A DNA stretch of 64,000 nucleotides from Planctomycetota bacterium (GCA_016350165.1 CP066225.1:2418001-2482000), one strand, 5' to 3'; counted from the stretch's first letter, positions 9,554 through 18,677 are shown. A program made the numbers and translations. The notes: a model not told the origin generated them from the letters alone.

Positions 9554-9915
9554 TAGTAACTAAACCCAATTTACCCGTATCAAGTTCAAATAACTTCTAA
9601 CGCACACTCTCGCATGCTCACACGCAGCTTTCTCAGATATGTCTCCAAATCCTGACCGCTAAACTTTTTCATAAGCCATCAAAATTCAAGAACACATCAT
9701 AATTCAACAACCCATTGATGTCATGATTTCTTATGGGATTTATAGAATCCTGATCATCACCCCTAATTAAACGTCGCCCCACCCCACGATCCCACTAAAA
9801 ATTATCCCTACCACATCGCTCCTCCCCATCCCCAAACCCTTCCCCATGAAAACCCCAACCCTTATACTGATTCCTGTCTCACGACCACTTCACCCTCCTT
9901 TTCCGGACGCAAAAC
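9554..9915. other. Intergenic region between divergent genes, 362 bp
   Basis: It contains the promoters of the kinase gene and of the zinc-ribbon gene by position, but I see no clear -35/-10 pair, hairpin or small reading frame. The + strand is strongly C and A rich near 9780-9900. Confidence 0.4.
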
Positions 9916-11814
9916 ATGCTTTGGATCTACTTCAACGCCTTCCTCACACTCACCACCCTCGCCCTCCTCATCCTCTCAATCCGTGGCAAACGTATCGATA
10001 AACACCCCATCTGCCGCAAATGTAACTACGACCTCACGGGCCTCGACCAACCCCTCACCCAATGCCCAGAATGTGGCTCCTACCTCACCTCACCCAAATC
10101 CATCCGCATCGGCAACCGCACCCGATCCACCACCAGAATCACACTCGCCGCCACAATCCTCTTCCTCACCACACTCGCCACCTCCTCACTCATCTACATC
10201 CAAGCCGCCAACATCAATCTCAACAAATACAAACCCACCTGGCTCCTCACCCTCGAACTCAAACATCACTACCTCTCATCCGACCCCGCCAACGTCTGGG
10301 ATCAACTCTACCGTCGCAACAAATTCTTCCCATACACACCCGACCAATCCAACGACATCGCCGCCGCCATCCTCACCTTCCTCGAAGCCAACCACGAACA
10401 CGAATACTTCTACAACGGGTCCGCCTACACCAAATTCCTCGAAAACATCATCAAAACCGAACACTGCACCGACCAAAATTTCACGCGCATGGAAAAAATC
10501 ATGCTCGCTCATCTCACCAGCAATAATCAGGAAATCGCCGACTACGCAGCGAGCTGGATCTGGCGCTTCGGCTACAAACACTACAACCCCAAATACGAAA
10601 AAAGACTCATCGACCAATACAACGCCATCCCTCTCCCAAGACGCACCGAAACGCGCCGCCCCGTACCCTACCGGCGTGTCTCCCCTCAAACAGAATTACA
10701 ATCATTAACCATTGCCTTCGACATCCGCGAAGGTAAATACCCCGGCGCAGCACTCTCCGATCATTACCACGCCCTCCTCGTTAACGGCCCCATCGATCAC
10801 GGCAACCAACTCCAATCCTTCGGCCAACTCCTCGCCAAACACAACTTCACCTACTCAATCACACTCCGACAAAACATCGAACAATACACCACACTCCAAA
10901 TACCCATCGACTCAGAAGTCCTCGCAGGCCAACACTCCTACGCCGACCGACAAATTCAAGCCGTCTCACTCTCACTCGTCTCATCCATCGACAACACCAT
11001 CATCCCCCTCACCATCCCCAAAGACCACATCAGCAACGACATGTTCCTCAACCAGTCCCTCTACTTCTCAATCAACCCCGACTGGTCCAAAATCCAACTC
11101 AATCACCCCTACCACATCTCCGCCGACATCCTCGCACGCACACACATCGACAAAAGCACCCGCAACCCAGCTCGCAAAGAAGAAGTCAGCCCCACCGCAA
11201 CACTCACCATCAAATCAAACACCTTCAACATCGTCCCCGCCAACTCAACCGCCGTCGAACTCATCCACGATCAACAAACCAAACAAACCATCCTGAACGC
11301 AACCGTCCGCGCACGTGTCTACTACTCAAAACTAAACGAAGAATCCACAGGCCCATTCTACCGCAACAACGAGCTGTGGCTCACCCTCAAAGACGCCCCC
11401 CTCAACAAACAAAACATTGCCGCTTTCGACGCCAACAACCTTCCCGATAAAAACCAAAAATTCGCACACATCAATAACGCCATTCGCTTCAGCCCCGCCG
11501 CCAAACTCACGCCTTTCTGTTACGACATCTCACTTCGCATCAACGACAAAACCTATCCCATTGAGCCCAAAATCGTTTACGACGGCACCGACAAACTCAC
11601 CGGCTCACTCTTCACCATGTACTCACCACTCCCCTCATCCACCACCACCGCCAAAACCTGCGACATCATTCTCACTCCCAACCCTGATTACGCCAAAGCC
11701 AAAACCCGCATCACCAAAATCCTCGCCGACCCCATCACCATCCCCAACATCCCCATCGTCTGGCTCCACCAAACCACCGACAACCATTGGCAAGACAACA
11801 CAGATACCTTCTAG
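9916..11814 (+). CDS. Zinc-ribbon membrane protein with large exported domain (unknown function)
   Basis: 632 residues. A hydrophobic N-terminal helix (1-22) is followed by a zinc ribbon CRKCNYDLTGLDQPLTQCPECG (36-57), a second transmembrane helix near 77-95, and a soluble part of about 530 residues. The ribbon CxxCxYDLxGL...CPECG is frequent in planctomycete membrane proteins of unknown role. It is clearly paralogous to the gene at 61025-62692: shared blocks include RIGNRTRS, WLLTLEL-H-YLSS, RRP-P-RR-S-QTE-QSL-AF, and FNINPDW or FSINPDW. This copy has one ribbon where the paralog has two, and an extra C-terminal segment of about 160 residues repeating the last domain. Codon third positions are heavily C. 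Function unknown. Confidence 0.75.
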   Translation: MLWIYFNAFLTLTTLALLILSIRGKRIDKHPICRKCNYDLTGLDQPLTQCPECGSYLTSPKSIRIGNRTRSTTRITLAATILFLTTLATSSLIYIQAANINLNKYKPTWLLTLELKHHYLSSDPANVWDQLYRRNKFFPYTPDQSNDIAAAILTFLEANHEHEYFYNGSAYTKFLENIIKTEHCTDQNFTRMEKIMLAHLTSNNQEIADYAASWIWRFGYKHYNPKYEKRLIDQYNAIPLPRRTETRRPVPYRRVSPQTELQSLTIAFDIREGKYPGAALSDHYHALLVNGPIDHGNQLQSFGQLLAKHNFTYSITLRQNIEQYTTLQIPIDSEVLAGQHSYADRQIQAVSLSLVSSIDNTIIPLTIPKDHISNDMFLNQSLYFSINPDWSKIQLNHPYHISADILARTHIDKSTRNPARKEEVSPTATLTIKSNTFNIVPANSTAVELIHDQQTKQTILNATVRARVYYSKLNEESTGPFYRNNELWLTLKDAPLNKQNIAAFDANNLPDKNQKFAHINNAIRFSPAAKLTPFCYDISLRINDKTYPIEPKIVYDGTDKLTGSLFTMYSPLPSSTTTAKTCDIILTPNPDYAKAKTRITKILADPITIPNIPIVWLHQTTDNHWQDNTDTF

Positions 11815-11877
11815 CCATAAGAAACTTTCATCTCCCAATAACTCCCCCACTCCAAAAACTCACTCAGACAATCATTC

Positions 11878-11898
11878 ACCGATACACTTGAGTGCAAC
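11878..11898 (-). repeat. Isolated copy of the CACTNNAGCGTATCGTT motif
   Basis: The + strand reads ACCGATACACTTGAGTGCAAC. It is the first of the motif copies that spread to 13276. Confidence 0.55.
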
Positions 11899-11929
11899 CT
11901 CTCCCCACAAAAAACCCTCAACCCAAAAA

Positions 11930-12169
11930 CTACTCCTCAACCATCTGCTCAATAAACGCTTCAAACGACTCCGCCACAAGCTCAGCGTTATAAAACGTTC
12001 GCGTCACTTCACGATCCCAGAAATAAACCTTCCCCTGATACTTTTCTGAGAGCCCCAGGAAGAAGCCATTCCCAAAACAATCATCCATAATCGCAATCGC
12101 CTCCCAAGGCTTCCGCCACCAGCGATCCTCATTCACATCAACCAAACACAATTTCGAATCTATACCCAC
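11930..12169 (-). pseudogene. SMI1/KNR4 (SUKH) family C-terminal remnant
   Basis: A 79-residue frame with only a GTG available as start and an in-frame stop ten bases further up. The sequence IAIMDDCFGNGFFLGL, GKVYFWDREVTRTFYNAELV and ESFEAFIEQM matches the second half of a SUKH/SMI1-KNR4 domain (F-G-N...l, G-K-V-Y-f-W-d-H-E, a-x-S-F-e-x-F). SUKH proteins are normally about 130-150 residues, so the first half is missing. In polymorphic toxin systems SUKH proteins often act as immunity proteins, but no toxin gene is adjacent here. Upstream DNA is the repeat island, so an old insertion or deletion may have removed the N-terminal half. It could instead be a very short expressed protein. Confidence 0.5.
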
Positions 12170-12204
12170 ACCTCTCTCTCAACCACCACCTCAAACCACC
12201 AACA

Positions 12205-12482
12205 AACGATACGCTCCAGTAAAACAACCACGCTTCCCACCTCACATGCTTCACAACCGACGATACGTTTTAGTACCACAACCTCCCCTTCAACTCTCGT
12301 ACTTATTTCCAACGAAACGTCACCGTACTACAACCATACCCTTCCCCCAACCATCGATACGCCAAAGTGAAACAATCACACTTAACAACCTCGCACGACC
12401 AAACCATCAACACGCTATAGTGCAATAACCATTCTTCACACACCTAATACTTCCTAATCAACGATACGCTTGAGTGCAACAA
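12205..12482 (-). repeat. Cluster A of degenerate CACTNNAGCGTATCGTT motifs
   Basis: Six or seven copies read on the - strand, at about 12205-12227, 12259-12281, 12311-12333 (weak), 12353-12377, 12407-12428 and 12459-12482, spaced about 50 bases apart. The + strand reads AACGATACGCTTNAGTGNAA. There is no coding potential. The same motif in opposite orientation forms cluster B at 59410-59896. Confidence 0.65.
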
Positions 12483-12522
12483 CTCAACAATAGTCAGCGA
12501 ACCACGCTCGCCGTGCCCATCC
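12459..12522 (-). repeat. Two-part repeat module (GCGTATCGTT motif plus CACGGCGAGCGTGG segment)
   Basis: On the - strand GGCACGGCGAGCGTGGTTCG, then CTGACTATTGTTGAGTTGTT, lead directly into CACTCAAGCGTATCGTTG. A homologous module lies at 16665-16725 (+) and its left half at 18678-18709 (+). Confidence 0.65.
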
Positions 12523-12554
12523 CACATCACCTCTTAATCTCAAAATCAATCTAC

Positions 12555-13225
12555 CAACCCAACGACACGCTCAAGTGAAACAACCACGCTTCACATCTCA
12601 CATACTTTCCAACGCAACGATACACTTTAGCACTAAAACCAACCCTTCCCCCCATACCTTCAACCCAACGACACGCTCAAGTGAAACAACCACGCTTCAC
12701 ATCTCACATAATTTCCAACGCAACGATACGCTTTAGTACTAAAACCAACCCTTCCCCCCCATACCTTCAACCCAACGACACGCTCAAGTGAAACAACCAC
12801 GCTTCACATCTCACATAATTTCCAACGCAACGATACGCTTTAGTACTAAAACCAACCCTTCCCCCCATACCTTCAACCCAACATCACGCTCAAGTGAAAC
12901 AACCACGCTTCACATCTCACATACTTTCCAACGCAACGATACACTTTAGCACTAAAACCAACCCTTCCCCCCATACCTTCAACCCAACGACACGCTCAAG
13001 TGAAACAACCACGCTTCACATCTCACATACTTTCCAACGCAACGATACGCTTTAGTACTAAAATCAACCCTTCCCCCCATACCTTCAACCCAACGACACG
13101 CTCAAGTGAAACAACCACGCTTCACATCTCACATACTTTCCAACGCAACGATACGCTTTAGTACTAAAATCAACCCTTCCCCCCCATACCTTCAACCCAA
13201 CGACACGCTCAAGTGAAACAACCAC
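12555..13225 (-). repeat. 106/107-bp tandem repeat, six full copies plus a partial seventh
   Basis: Units begin at 12555, 12661, 12768, 12874, 12980, 13086 and 13193 (partial). Copies are nearly identical; differences are single bases and one extra C in a C run, which gives the 107-bp units. Each unit contains two copies of the dispersed motif, CGACACGCTCAAGTGAAAC and CGATACGCTTTAGTACTAAA. There is no open frame across units and no promoter-like signal. The near identity points to recent amplification, unlike the degenerate copies on either side. Confidence 0.9.
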
Positions 13226-13251
13226 CTTCTTATCAGGCCACACGAACCTCC

Positions 13252-13276
13252 TAACGATACGTTGCAGTGTAACAAC
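13252..13276 (-). repeat. Last motif copy of cluster A
   Basis: TAACGATACGTTGCAGTGTA on the + strand, degenerate but in register with the family. Confidence 0.5.
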
Positions 13277-14192
13277 ACCCCCAAACCCTCATCACTCAAC
13301 TCCCCATGCGCAACACCACACCCTCCACTTCTCATTTCCTCACAGTCCCATCACTTCCCCCTTCTTAAAAATATTCACTCAGCCCTTTACGCCTAACGAC
13401 ACCCCCAAACCACACACAAAACACAACGCCCAAACTCCCCCCCCCATCCACCTCCTCCTTCCCACTACTCCTCGTCACACTAAACACACGCTCCCACCAC
13501 TCACCTCCTCCACCGAGTTTCCATCTTTAAGCAATCTTCTTGAGCACCCTCTAAGCACTCCCCCCCAAAAAACTCCAAGACCAAAAGATAAAGATGATGC
13601 CATCAATCGCAAGCGATTGAAATTGTGTCTCACTCTCCCTTCCCATACACACCACCTCACGACTCCACCAAACCTCACAAACACAAACCTCACCAGCACA
13701 AAACCCATGACACACAACTCACTCCAAGTACGCAGCCCCCACATCACAACCTCAACCAAAGCCTCACCGCCACACTAATCACGCATCCCCAGCACAACCC
13801 ACACCACCCCCTCACCAATTCTTCACCAAAACCCCATCAATCCGCGCGCACAAAAACGCATCCACCAAAAAATCACCCCTAAAAAACACCTCATTTCTGC
13901 CCATTTCTCACCCATTCCGCGCCATTCTCGCCCCATTTCAGCCGTTTTCTGACCACTTTCACCTCCATCATCCACCCCCAAACGCGCTTTCGTGCGCGCA
14001 AACGCGCCGATCACCTTCCCCAACACCTAATCCACCACCACCTCACCCCCACTCACACCCTCAAAACCCATCCCCAAATCTACAATTTAACGAAATCGCT
14101 CAATAATTTGACGATTTCGCTTAAACTCAAATTCCAAATTTCACCGTTTTATGCGCCACCAATTTCCCAACTCCCAACCAAAACGTGCGCGC
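13277..14192. other. Non-coding, strongly C-rich stretch
   Basis: No reading frame here has codon structure or a ribosome-binding site. It contains a short palindrome at 13603-13620 (TCAATCGC-AA-GCGATTGA) and the repeat block at 13842-14008. Guanine is scarce on the + strand except inside that block. Confidence 0.6.
13842..14008 (-). repeat. Repeat block A, bounded by GTGCGCGC elements
   Basis: On the - strand it runs from GGCGCGTTTGCGCGCACGAA, through short degenerate repeats of the form gtcaGAAAaNGGctGAAATGGg, to TGCGTTTTTGTGCGCGCGG. Blocks at 59164-59342 (+) and 39631-39821 (+) have the same order of elements and similar length. Confidence 0.6.
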
Positions 14193-15080
14193 TCACCGCC
14201 CCTCATTCACCCCTTCAACCTCATCACCGCTCGCCCCCACATTCCCCTCCCCATCCTTCGTCGGCACCTGATCCTCAACCTGTACCTCATCATTGTCACT
14301 CATATCGATATCCATCCCCATCTGCTCCGCCGCCCAAGGCCCGCCAATCGAGGTCAACGCAATCACAATCAACAAACCAAACGCCCAAAACTTCAACTTA
14401 CGCTTCGACAACTTCCCACCCAACCAGTGCCCCACCTTCGTCGCAGGCAACCCCACCGCAAACATCGCAACACCCAAACCAAACGACCACATCGCCCCAA
14501 CCCCAAACGACAGCAAATACGCCGCCATGATAATCGGCGCGTTCTGCAGGAAGTTCACCCACAAAAACACGCGTGATTTCTTCGCACCCCAATCATGTGC
14601 ATGCACCCACAACACAATCGGCGGACCCGCCATCCCAACCAGTCCCCCCATGATGCCGCTCGTGCTCCCCGCAAGAAACGTCCAGCCACCACCTAAACTC
14701 TCGCGCGGCTTCGGCCTGAACGTAAACTGCACCAAAAGCGCAGCCAGCAGCACATAACCAATCACCTGCTTGATCAAGCCCGGCTCGTAATTCTGCAGGA
14801 AAAACAACATCACCGCGCCGATAGGTATAAAAAACAACCTGATATACAGTAGCGGCAGCGTTTCCCTCCACGTCACCTCACCCGGATGCGTCCAAATCGA
14901 ATAACTCAGTTGTACCGTCTGGATCCCCACCGCCAAACAAACACCGTCAGATAACTCCACTCCCGCAAAGTACATGATCGGGATCGCAAACATGCCCATC
15001 CCGAATCCCACCGCCGATTGAAGCACACATCCGCCAAACAAAGCCAACGCGATGATAACTAATTGAGTCATAGTAAACAT
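14193..15080 (-). CDS. TauE/SafE-family (DUF81) permease
   Basis: 295 residues from the ATG at 15080; a GTG one codon earlier is also possible, and GAGAGGT lies upstream at a long distance. The N-terminal helix ends in the family pattern GGCVLQSAVGFGMGMFAIPI, and the midpoint repeat GSTSGIMGGLVGMAGPPIVL is the diagnostic second half. About eight hydrophobic helices are visible. The C-terminal 50 residues are acidic and hydrophilic. Members export or import sulfite, sulfoacetate or other small anions; the substrate here is unknown. It is divergent from phosphofructokinase and next to a repeat island, with no sulfur genes nearby to narrow the role. Confidence 0.85.
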   Translation of the reverse strand: MFTMTQLVIIALALFGGCVLQSAVGFGMGMFAIPIMYFAGVELSDGVCLAVGIQTVQLSYSIWTHPGEVTWRETLPLLYIRLFFIPIGAVMLFFLQNYEPGLIKQVIGYVLLAALLVQFTFRPKPRESLGGGWTFLAGSTSGIMGGLVGMAGPPIVLWVHAHDWGAKKSRVFLWVNFLQNAPIIMAAYLLSFGVGAMWSFGLGVAMFAVGLPATKVGHWLGGKLSKRKLKFWAFGLLIVIALTSIGGPWAAEQMGMDIDMSDNDEVQVEDQVPTKDGEGNVGASGDEVEGVNEGR

Positions 15081-15191
15081 CACTAGTTATAATACCTCTC
15101 AAGTGCGCGGCTAGGTTACAGACACAGAACAATAGTCACGTGCATACGGTTATTCAATATATCGGGGCTGCAAACACGAAAGAGACAGCAC

Positions 15192-16538
15192 ATGCCAAAT
15201 TTACACGCCGAATACCTGAAAGTGCAGACACTGGGGCCATGTCGTTTTGATTCTCCCATCTCCGATTGGCTTGTCAAACGTGCAGCTTTCAAACCCGGCA
15301 TCGGTGTCCATGACCGTATGCTCTACCACGATCATCTTTCCGCACTCACTGAATACACCGTCATGGATCATGAACGTGTGCCTTCATTCGAGATTGCCGG
15401 CCCGCGTGCGAAGATTTTCTGGGACCCTTCAAAAGTTAAAGCAGGCATCGTCACTTGCGGTGGTCTTTGCCCCGGCCTGAACGATGTCATCCGTGGTTTG
15501 GTTAATGTCCTTTACCACCGTTACAACGTGACCGATATCTGCGGTTTCAGATACGGCTACGAAGGTATGAACCCTGAGTATGGCCATAAACCGCTGCAGC
15601 TCACACCACATATGGTGAAGGACATTCATCATGATGGTGGCACGATTTTGGGTTCATCACGTGGCCCACAAGATACAGAGATCATGGTGAACTACCTGGT
15701 CGAACAGGGTGTTAATGTTCTGTTTGCAATCGGCGGTGACGGCACACAGCGTGGCGCGTTAGAACTTTCTGAAACGGCACGCGAGATGGGTAAGCCGATC
15801 TCGGTGATCGGCATCCCGAAAACAATCGATAACGATGTGCGATTTGTTGAACAGTCATTCGGCTTCCAGACTGCATTCACCCAAGCGGTTGATGCGATCA
15901 AAGCGGCGCACACCGAAGCGCGCTCGGCGCAGAACGGCATCGGCATCGTGAAACTGATGGGGCGTCATTCAGGTTTCATTGCGGCGTATGCGGCGCTGGC
16001 TGTGAATGATGCGAATTATGTGTTGATTCCTGAGGTTGATTTCCCACTTGAAGGCGAGAACAGTCTGCTCGAATCATTGGAAAAACGATTGAAGCACCGC
16101 GATCATGCAGTGATCGTCGTCGCGGAGGGGGCAGGGCAACAGTACTGTGCGGAAGATGGTGCGGACAAGTCGGGTAACAAGCGTTTAGGTGATCCGGGTC
16201 TGTTTTTGAAGGACAAGATTACAGATCATTTTAAGTCGCAGGGTGTGCCGATTACGGTGAAGTACATTGATCCGTCATATATGATTCGTGGATGTCCGGC
16301 GACGCCACATGATTCGGTGTTGTGTTTCAGATTGGCTGCGTATGCAGTTCATGCTGCGATGGCAGGGCGCACTGAGATGGTGATCGGTAAATGGCACGGT
16401 AAGTTTGTGCATGTGCCAACGAAGGCGGCGGTATCACAGCGACAACAGGTCAACCCGTTCGGCGACTTGTGGCTTTCAGTACAGGAAGCCACCGGCCAAC
16501 CTCGCTGGGAACCTGCACAGGATTGCATTCTGCACTAA
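15192..16538 (+). CDS. pfkA: 6-phosphofructokinase, ATP-dependent type by motif
   Basis: 448 residues. It phosphorylates fructose 6-phosphate to the 1,6-bisphosphate in glycolysis. The P-loop-like TCGGLCPGLNDVIRG (88-102), GGDGTQRGA (181-189) and PKTIDND (209-215) define the family; MGRHSGFIAA and PEVDFPLEG follow. Gly in GGDGT predicts ATP use; the pyrophosphate enzymes have GGDD. Lys in PKTIDND is otherwise typical of the pyrophosphate enzymes, a combination known from plant-type and spirochaete ATP enzymes. The length also fits that long group rather than the 320-residue E. coli PfkA. Base composition on the coding strand shifts from balanced to G-rich within the gene. A strong terminator follows. 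Confidence 0.9.
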   Translation: MPNLHAEYLKVQTLGPCRFDSPISDWLVKRAAFKPGIGVHDRMLYHDHLSALTEYTVMDHERVPSFEIAGPRAKIFWDPSKVKAGIVTCGGLCPGLNDVIRGLVNVLYHRYNVTDICGFRYGYEGMNPEYGHKPLQLTPHMVKDIHHDGGTILGSSRGPQDTEIMVNYLVEQGVNVLFAIGGDGTQRGALELSETAREMGKPISVIGIPKTIDNDVRFVEQSFGFQTAFTQAVDAIKAAHTEARSAQNGIGIVKLMGRHSGFIAAYAALAVNDANYVLIPEVDFPLEGENSLLESLEKRLKHRDHAVIVVAEGAGQQYCAEDGADKSGNKRLGDPGLFLKDKITDHFKSQGVPITVKYIDPSYMIRGCPATPHDSVLCFRLAAYAVHAAMAGRTEMVIGKWHGKFVHVPTKAAVSQRQQVNPFGDLWLSVQEATGQPRWEPAQDCILH

Positions 16539-16575
16539 GCGATAAATAGAAAATTATTTTAAGTTTAAAATTAAT

Positions 16576-16612
16576 CGGGCTGTCTATCTTTTGATTAGAC
16601 AGCCCGTTTTTT
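16576..16612 (+). terminator. Terminator after phosphofructokinase
   Basis: CGGGCTGTCTA / TAGACAGCCCG is a perfect 11-bp stem followed by six T. Confidence 0.9.
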
Positions 16613-16664
16613 GTTTTGAGAACTGGCGTTCGATTGCAAGCAACGGATTGGCGTGAGGGGAGAG

Positions 16665-16725
16665 TACGGCGAGCGTGGCTCGTTGGCTATTGGGGAATTG
16701 TTCACTTAAGCGTATCGTTGGTTGA
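16665..16725 (+). repeat. Two-part repeat module, + orientation
   Basis: TACGGCGAGCGTGGCTCGTT and GGCTATTGGGGAATTGTT are followed by CACTTAAGCGTATCGTTGG. It is homologous along its length to 12459-12522 read on the other strand. Confidence 0.65.
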
Positions 16726-16801
16726 ATAAACTGATGTGGGGTATTGATGTGTGGTTGTGTAGAGGAATGTAATATTTTGAAAAATATTGTGCGGTTTTTG
16801 G

Positions 16802-17761
16802 TTAAAGGAAGTCTTCTTTTAACACATCTTGAAGATCATCGCGGTTGGCGGCAGCGTTAATGACAAGGTCTTTGATGCTGGGGTCGTAGTAGAAAATACT
16901 GAGCGCTTTGATGGCTTGTGTGGCAGTGGTGGTGTTTTCATCACGGATCAGGTCAGCGAGAAAATTGTTGGCTTTGTCTATGCGGAGCATAGACATGGCG
17001 TAAAGGAGAGTTTCGCGGTATTCGTGATCGAGTTCACGTTCGAATTGCGTGAGTAGATAATCGAAAGCTTTGGGATTTTTAGATTGACCGAGCGCAAGGG
17101 CGGCGGCGTTGGCGCGGTTTGGATTGTTTTGATCGTTGAGGTATGAGCTGACAAATTCGAGGCCTGTGGTGGTAGAGATAATGATGATGGATGAAAAAAT
17201 TTCAGGTAAAACTTCTTCATCAGATTCTTCTGAGAGAATTCTCATGCGTAGGAGTGGTTCAGCGGTTGGTTCGCCTGTGGAGGCAATGAGTTTGGCTGCG
17301 CCTGCGCGTGTTTCACGCTCGGGATCACAAAGCAGACGGGCAAGCTCGTTGATAACGTCTGGGTAGTTGATGGACATAAGTCCTGCAGCGCCAGCACATC
17401 GAAGTGTACCAGCAGTATCGACACGGCCACCCCAAACAGGTTCCATTTGAGTGCAATATGTAGCATGTATGAAAATTGTTTCTGATATGGCATGAAATTC
17501 AGTAAGTGCTTGAACGATCGCTAGTTTTGCTTTGCAACCAGGGTCACGTTTGATGGGATTGATTTTAAAGCGGTTATATGCGCTGATTAGATGATCACCA
17601 ACATTTTGAATCCGTTTAGTAATCGCTAACTGTGCAGTTTTTGCGACAACGAAAGAGCTATTATGTTTAAGAAATTTCGTAACTTCGCGCTGAAGTTTAT
17701 CAGCATCGTTACAGTTTTCGAGATTTGTAATATATTCCAGGTCAATTTCTAGTTGCGGCAT
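16802..17761 (-). CDS. HEAT-repeat protein
   Basis: 319 residues from the ATG at 17761; a TTG start at 17833 would add 24 residues and begin inside a palindrome. From about residue 100, repeated helical pairs of 30-35 residues follow: TLRCAGAAGLMSINYPDVINEL, DPERETRAGAAKLIASTGEP, NRANAAALALGQSKNPKAFD and HEYRETLLYAMSMLRIDKAN. This is the HEAT/PBS-lyase-like pattern with conserved Ala, Arg and Leu. Such repeats form protein-binding solenoids. No catalytic motif and no signal peptide are visible, so a cytoplasmic scaffold is likely. The two halves of the repeat array are irregular. The gene is flanked by convergent phosphofructokinase and a divergent monooxygenase-fold gene. Confidence 0.75.
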   Translation of the reverse strand: MPQLEIDLEYITNLENCNDADKLQREVTKFLKHNSSFVVAKTAQLAITKRIQNVGDHLISAYNRFKINPIKRDPGCKAKLAIVQALTEFHAISETIFIHATYCTQMEPVWGGRVDTAGTLRCAGAAGLMSINYPDVINELARLLCDPERETRAGAAKLIASTGEPTAEPLLRMRILSEESDEEVLPEIFSSIIIISTTTGLEFVSSYLNDQNNPNRANAAALALGQSKNPKAFDYLLTQFERELDHEYRETLLYAMSMLRIDKANNFLADLIRDENTTTATQAIKALSIFYYDPSIKDLVINAAANRDDLQDVLKEDFL

Positions 17762-18108
17762 GTTATTAACTATACCTATATATTGTGTTGATGCTATTGA
17801 TGTAGTTTTATCACGATAATATGCTGAATACAAAGGTTAACCTTTGTATCTTATATTTTGATTAATGATTGAAATTTTAAAAATAAGTTATGCATTTGTT
17901 GTTGCGATAAATCCCAAGCGGTTTTAGAATTAACTTAAAGATATGATGATTTTGAATAAATGTGCTTAGTCGAATTCATGTTTTATCTAACGTCTAGTAT
18001 TTAAATAAAAGAATTTAGGGACGTGTGTATTTGCCTGTATGGTGTCAAGGATGATGGTCCACGCCAATGAAGAGCTTGTGATTTTATGTCACGAGGAAAA
18101 AAGAAGGT
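17762..18108. other. Divergent promoter region, 347 bp
   Basis: It is AT rich and contains the 22-bp palindrome at 17828-17849. By position it holds the promoters of the HEAT-repeat gene and of the monooxygenase-fold gene. No other element is recognised. Confidence 0.4.
17828..17849. promoter_or_regulatory. 22-bp perfect palindrome upstream of the HEAT-repeat gene
   Basis: The core is ACAAAGGTTAACCTTTGT, extended by AT on each side into a perfect 22-bp dyad. It lies 67 bases before the chosen start and lacks a T tract. A dimeric repressor site is the simplest reading. Confidence 0.45.
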
Positions 18109-18510
18109 ATGCACATAACCGAACAGCTGCCATATTATGCGGTTATATTCACATCTAACCGCACGATAGACGATGAGAGTGGTTATCGACGGATGAATCA
18201 ACGTCTGGAAACGATGGTTGCCAAGCAGCCAGGGTTTATCGGTGTGGAAACTGTTCGTGATGATAAGGGTTATGGGATAACAATCAGTTATTGGAAAGAT
18301 AAGAAATCCATACGGGCTTGGCGGGAGCATACCGAGCATTGGATTGCTCAGGAGAAGGGGAAAGCGAAGTGGTACGAGTGGTATCGTGTCCAGGTATGTA
18401 AGGTCGAACGCGCTTATAGCGGCGGCTCCAATATACCTGTAGCGGTATCAGATGATGTTAAGAGTAACGGGGATACTGACCAGGGTTTGGTCAATGGACT
18501 CGAGGGGTAG
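18109..18510 (+). CDS. Antibiotic biosynthesis monooxygenase (ABM)-fold protein
   Basis: 133 residues with ACGAGGA eleven bases upstream. YYAVIFTSNRTIDDESGYRR, MVAKQPGFIGVETVRDDKGYGITISYWKD and IRAWREHTEHWIAQ match the dimeric alpha-beta barrel ABM domain: a strand, the G-F-x-G-x-E motif, a strand ending Y-W, then a helix with W-R-x-H. Small ABM proteins include quinol and haem monooxygenases and many uncharacterised members. The last 30 residues are polar and probably disordered. It stands alone between a promoter region and a terminator. The substrate cannot be inferred. Confidence 0.8.
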   Translation: MHITEQLPYYAVIFTSNRTIDDESGYRRMNQRLETMVAKQPGFIGVETVRDDKGYGITISYWKDKKSIRAWREHTEHWIAQEKGKAKWYEWYRVQVCKVERAYSGGSNIPVAVSDDVKSNGDTDQGLVNGLEG

Positions 18511-18575
18511 ATGCTATGGCATGGGGCGTGTCGCCATGACTGCGATGAAACTCATGACTGTGATGGGCATCTGTT

Positions 18576-18613
18576 GAAAAACCGTCAGCTATTTTTAGCT
18601 GACGGTTTTTTAA
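18576..18613 (+). terminator. Terminator after the ABM-fold gene
   Basis: AAAAACCGTCAGCTA / TAGCTGACGGTTTTT is a 15-bp stem with a 4-nt loop and a T tract. Confidence 0.9.
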
Positions 18614-18627
18614 TTTTTATTTTCTAT

Positions 18628-18642
18628 CTAATAGCTGATTAG
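18628..18642. repeat. Copy of the dispersed CTAAYC-N3-GATTAG palindrome
   Basis: CTAATA-GCT-GATTAG, just after the ABM terminator. Confidence 0.45.
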
Positions 18643-18677
18643 ATGTTTTAAATGTTGAGATAAAGAGAGGTGAGGTC

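Noticed and set aside
12555-13225. CRISPR array
   Set aside because: The units are 106-107 bases and identical throughout. There are no short repeats separated by unique spacers and no cas genes.
13603-13620. CRISPR-like or integrase site at TCAATCGCAAGCGATTGA
   Set aside because: A single short palindrome followed by GAAATTG, with no second copy nearby and no integrase gene.
13475-14026. Several short frames in the C-rich region
   Set aside because: No ribosome-binding site, no family resemblance and biased composition explain them as chance frames.
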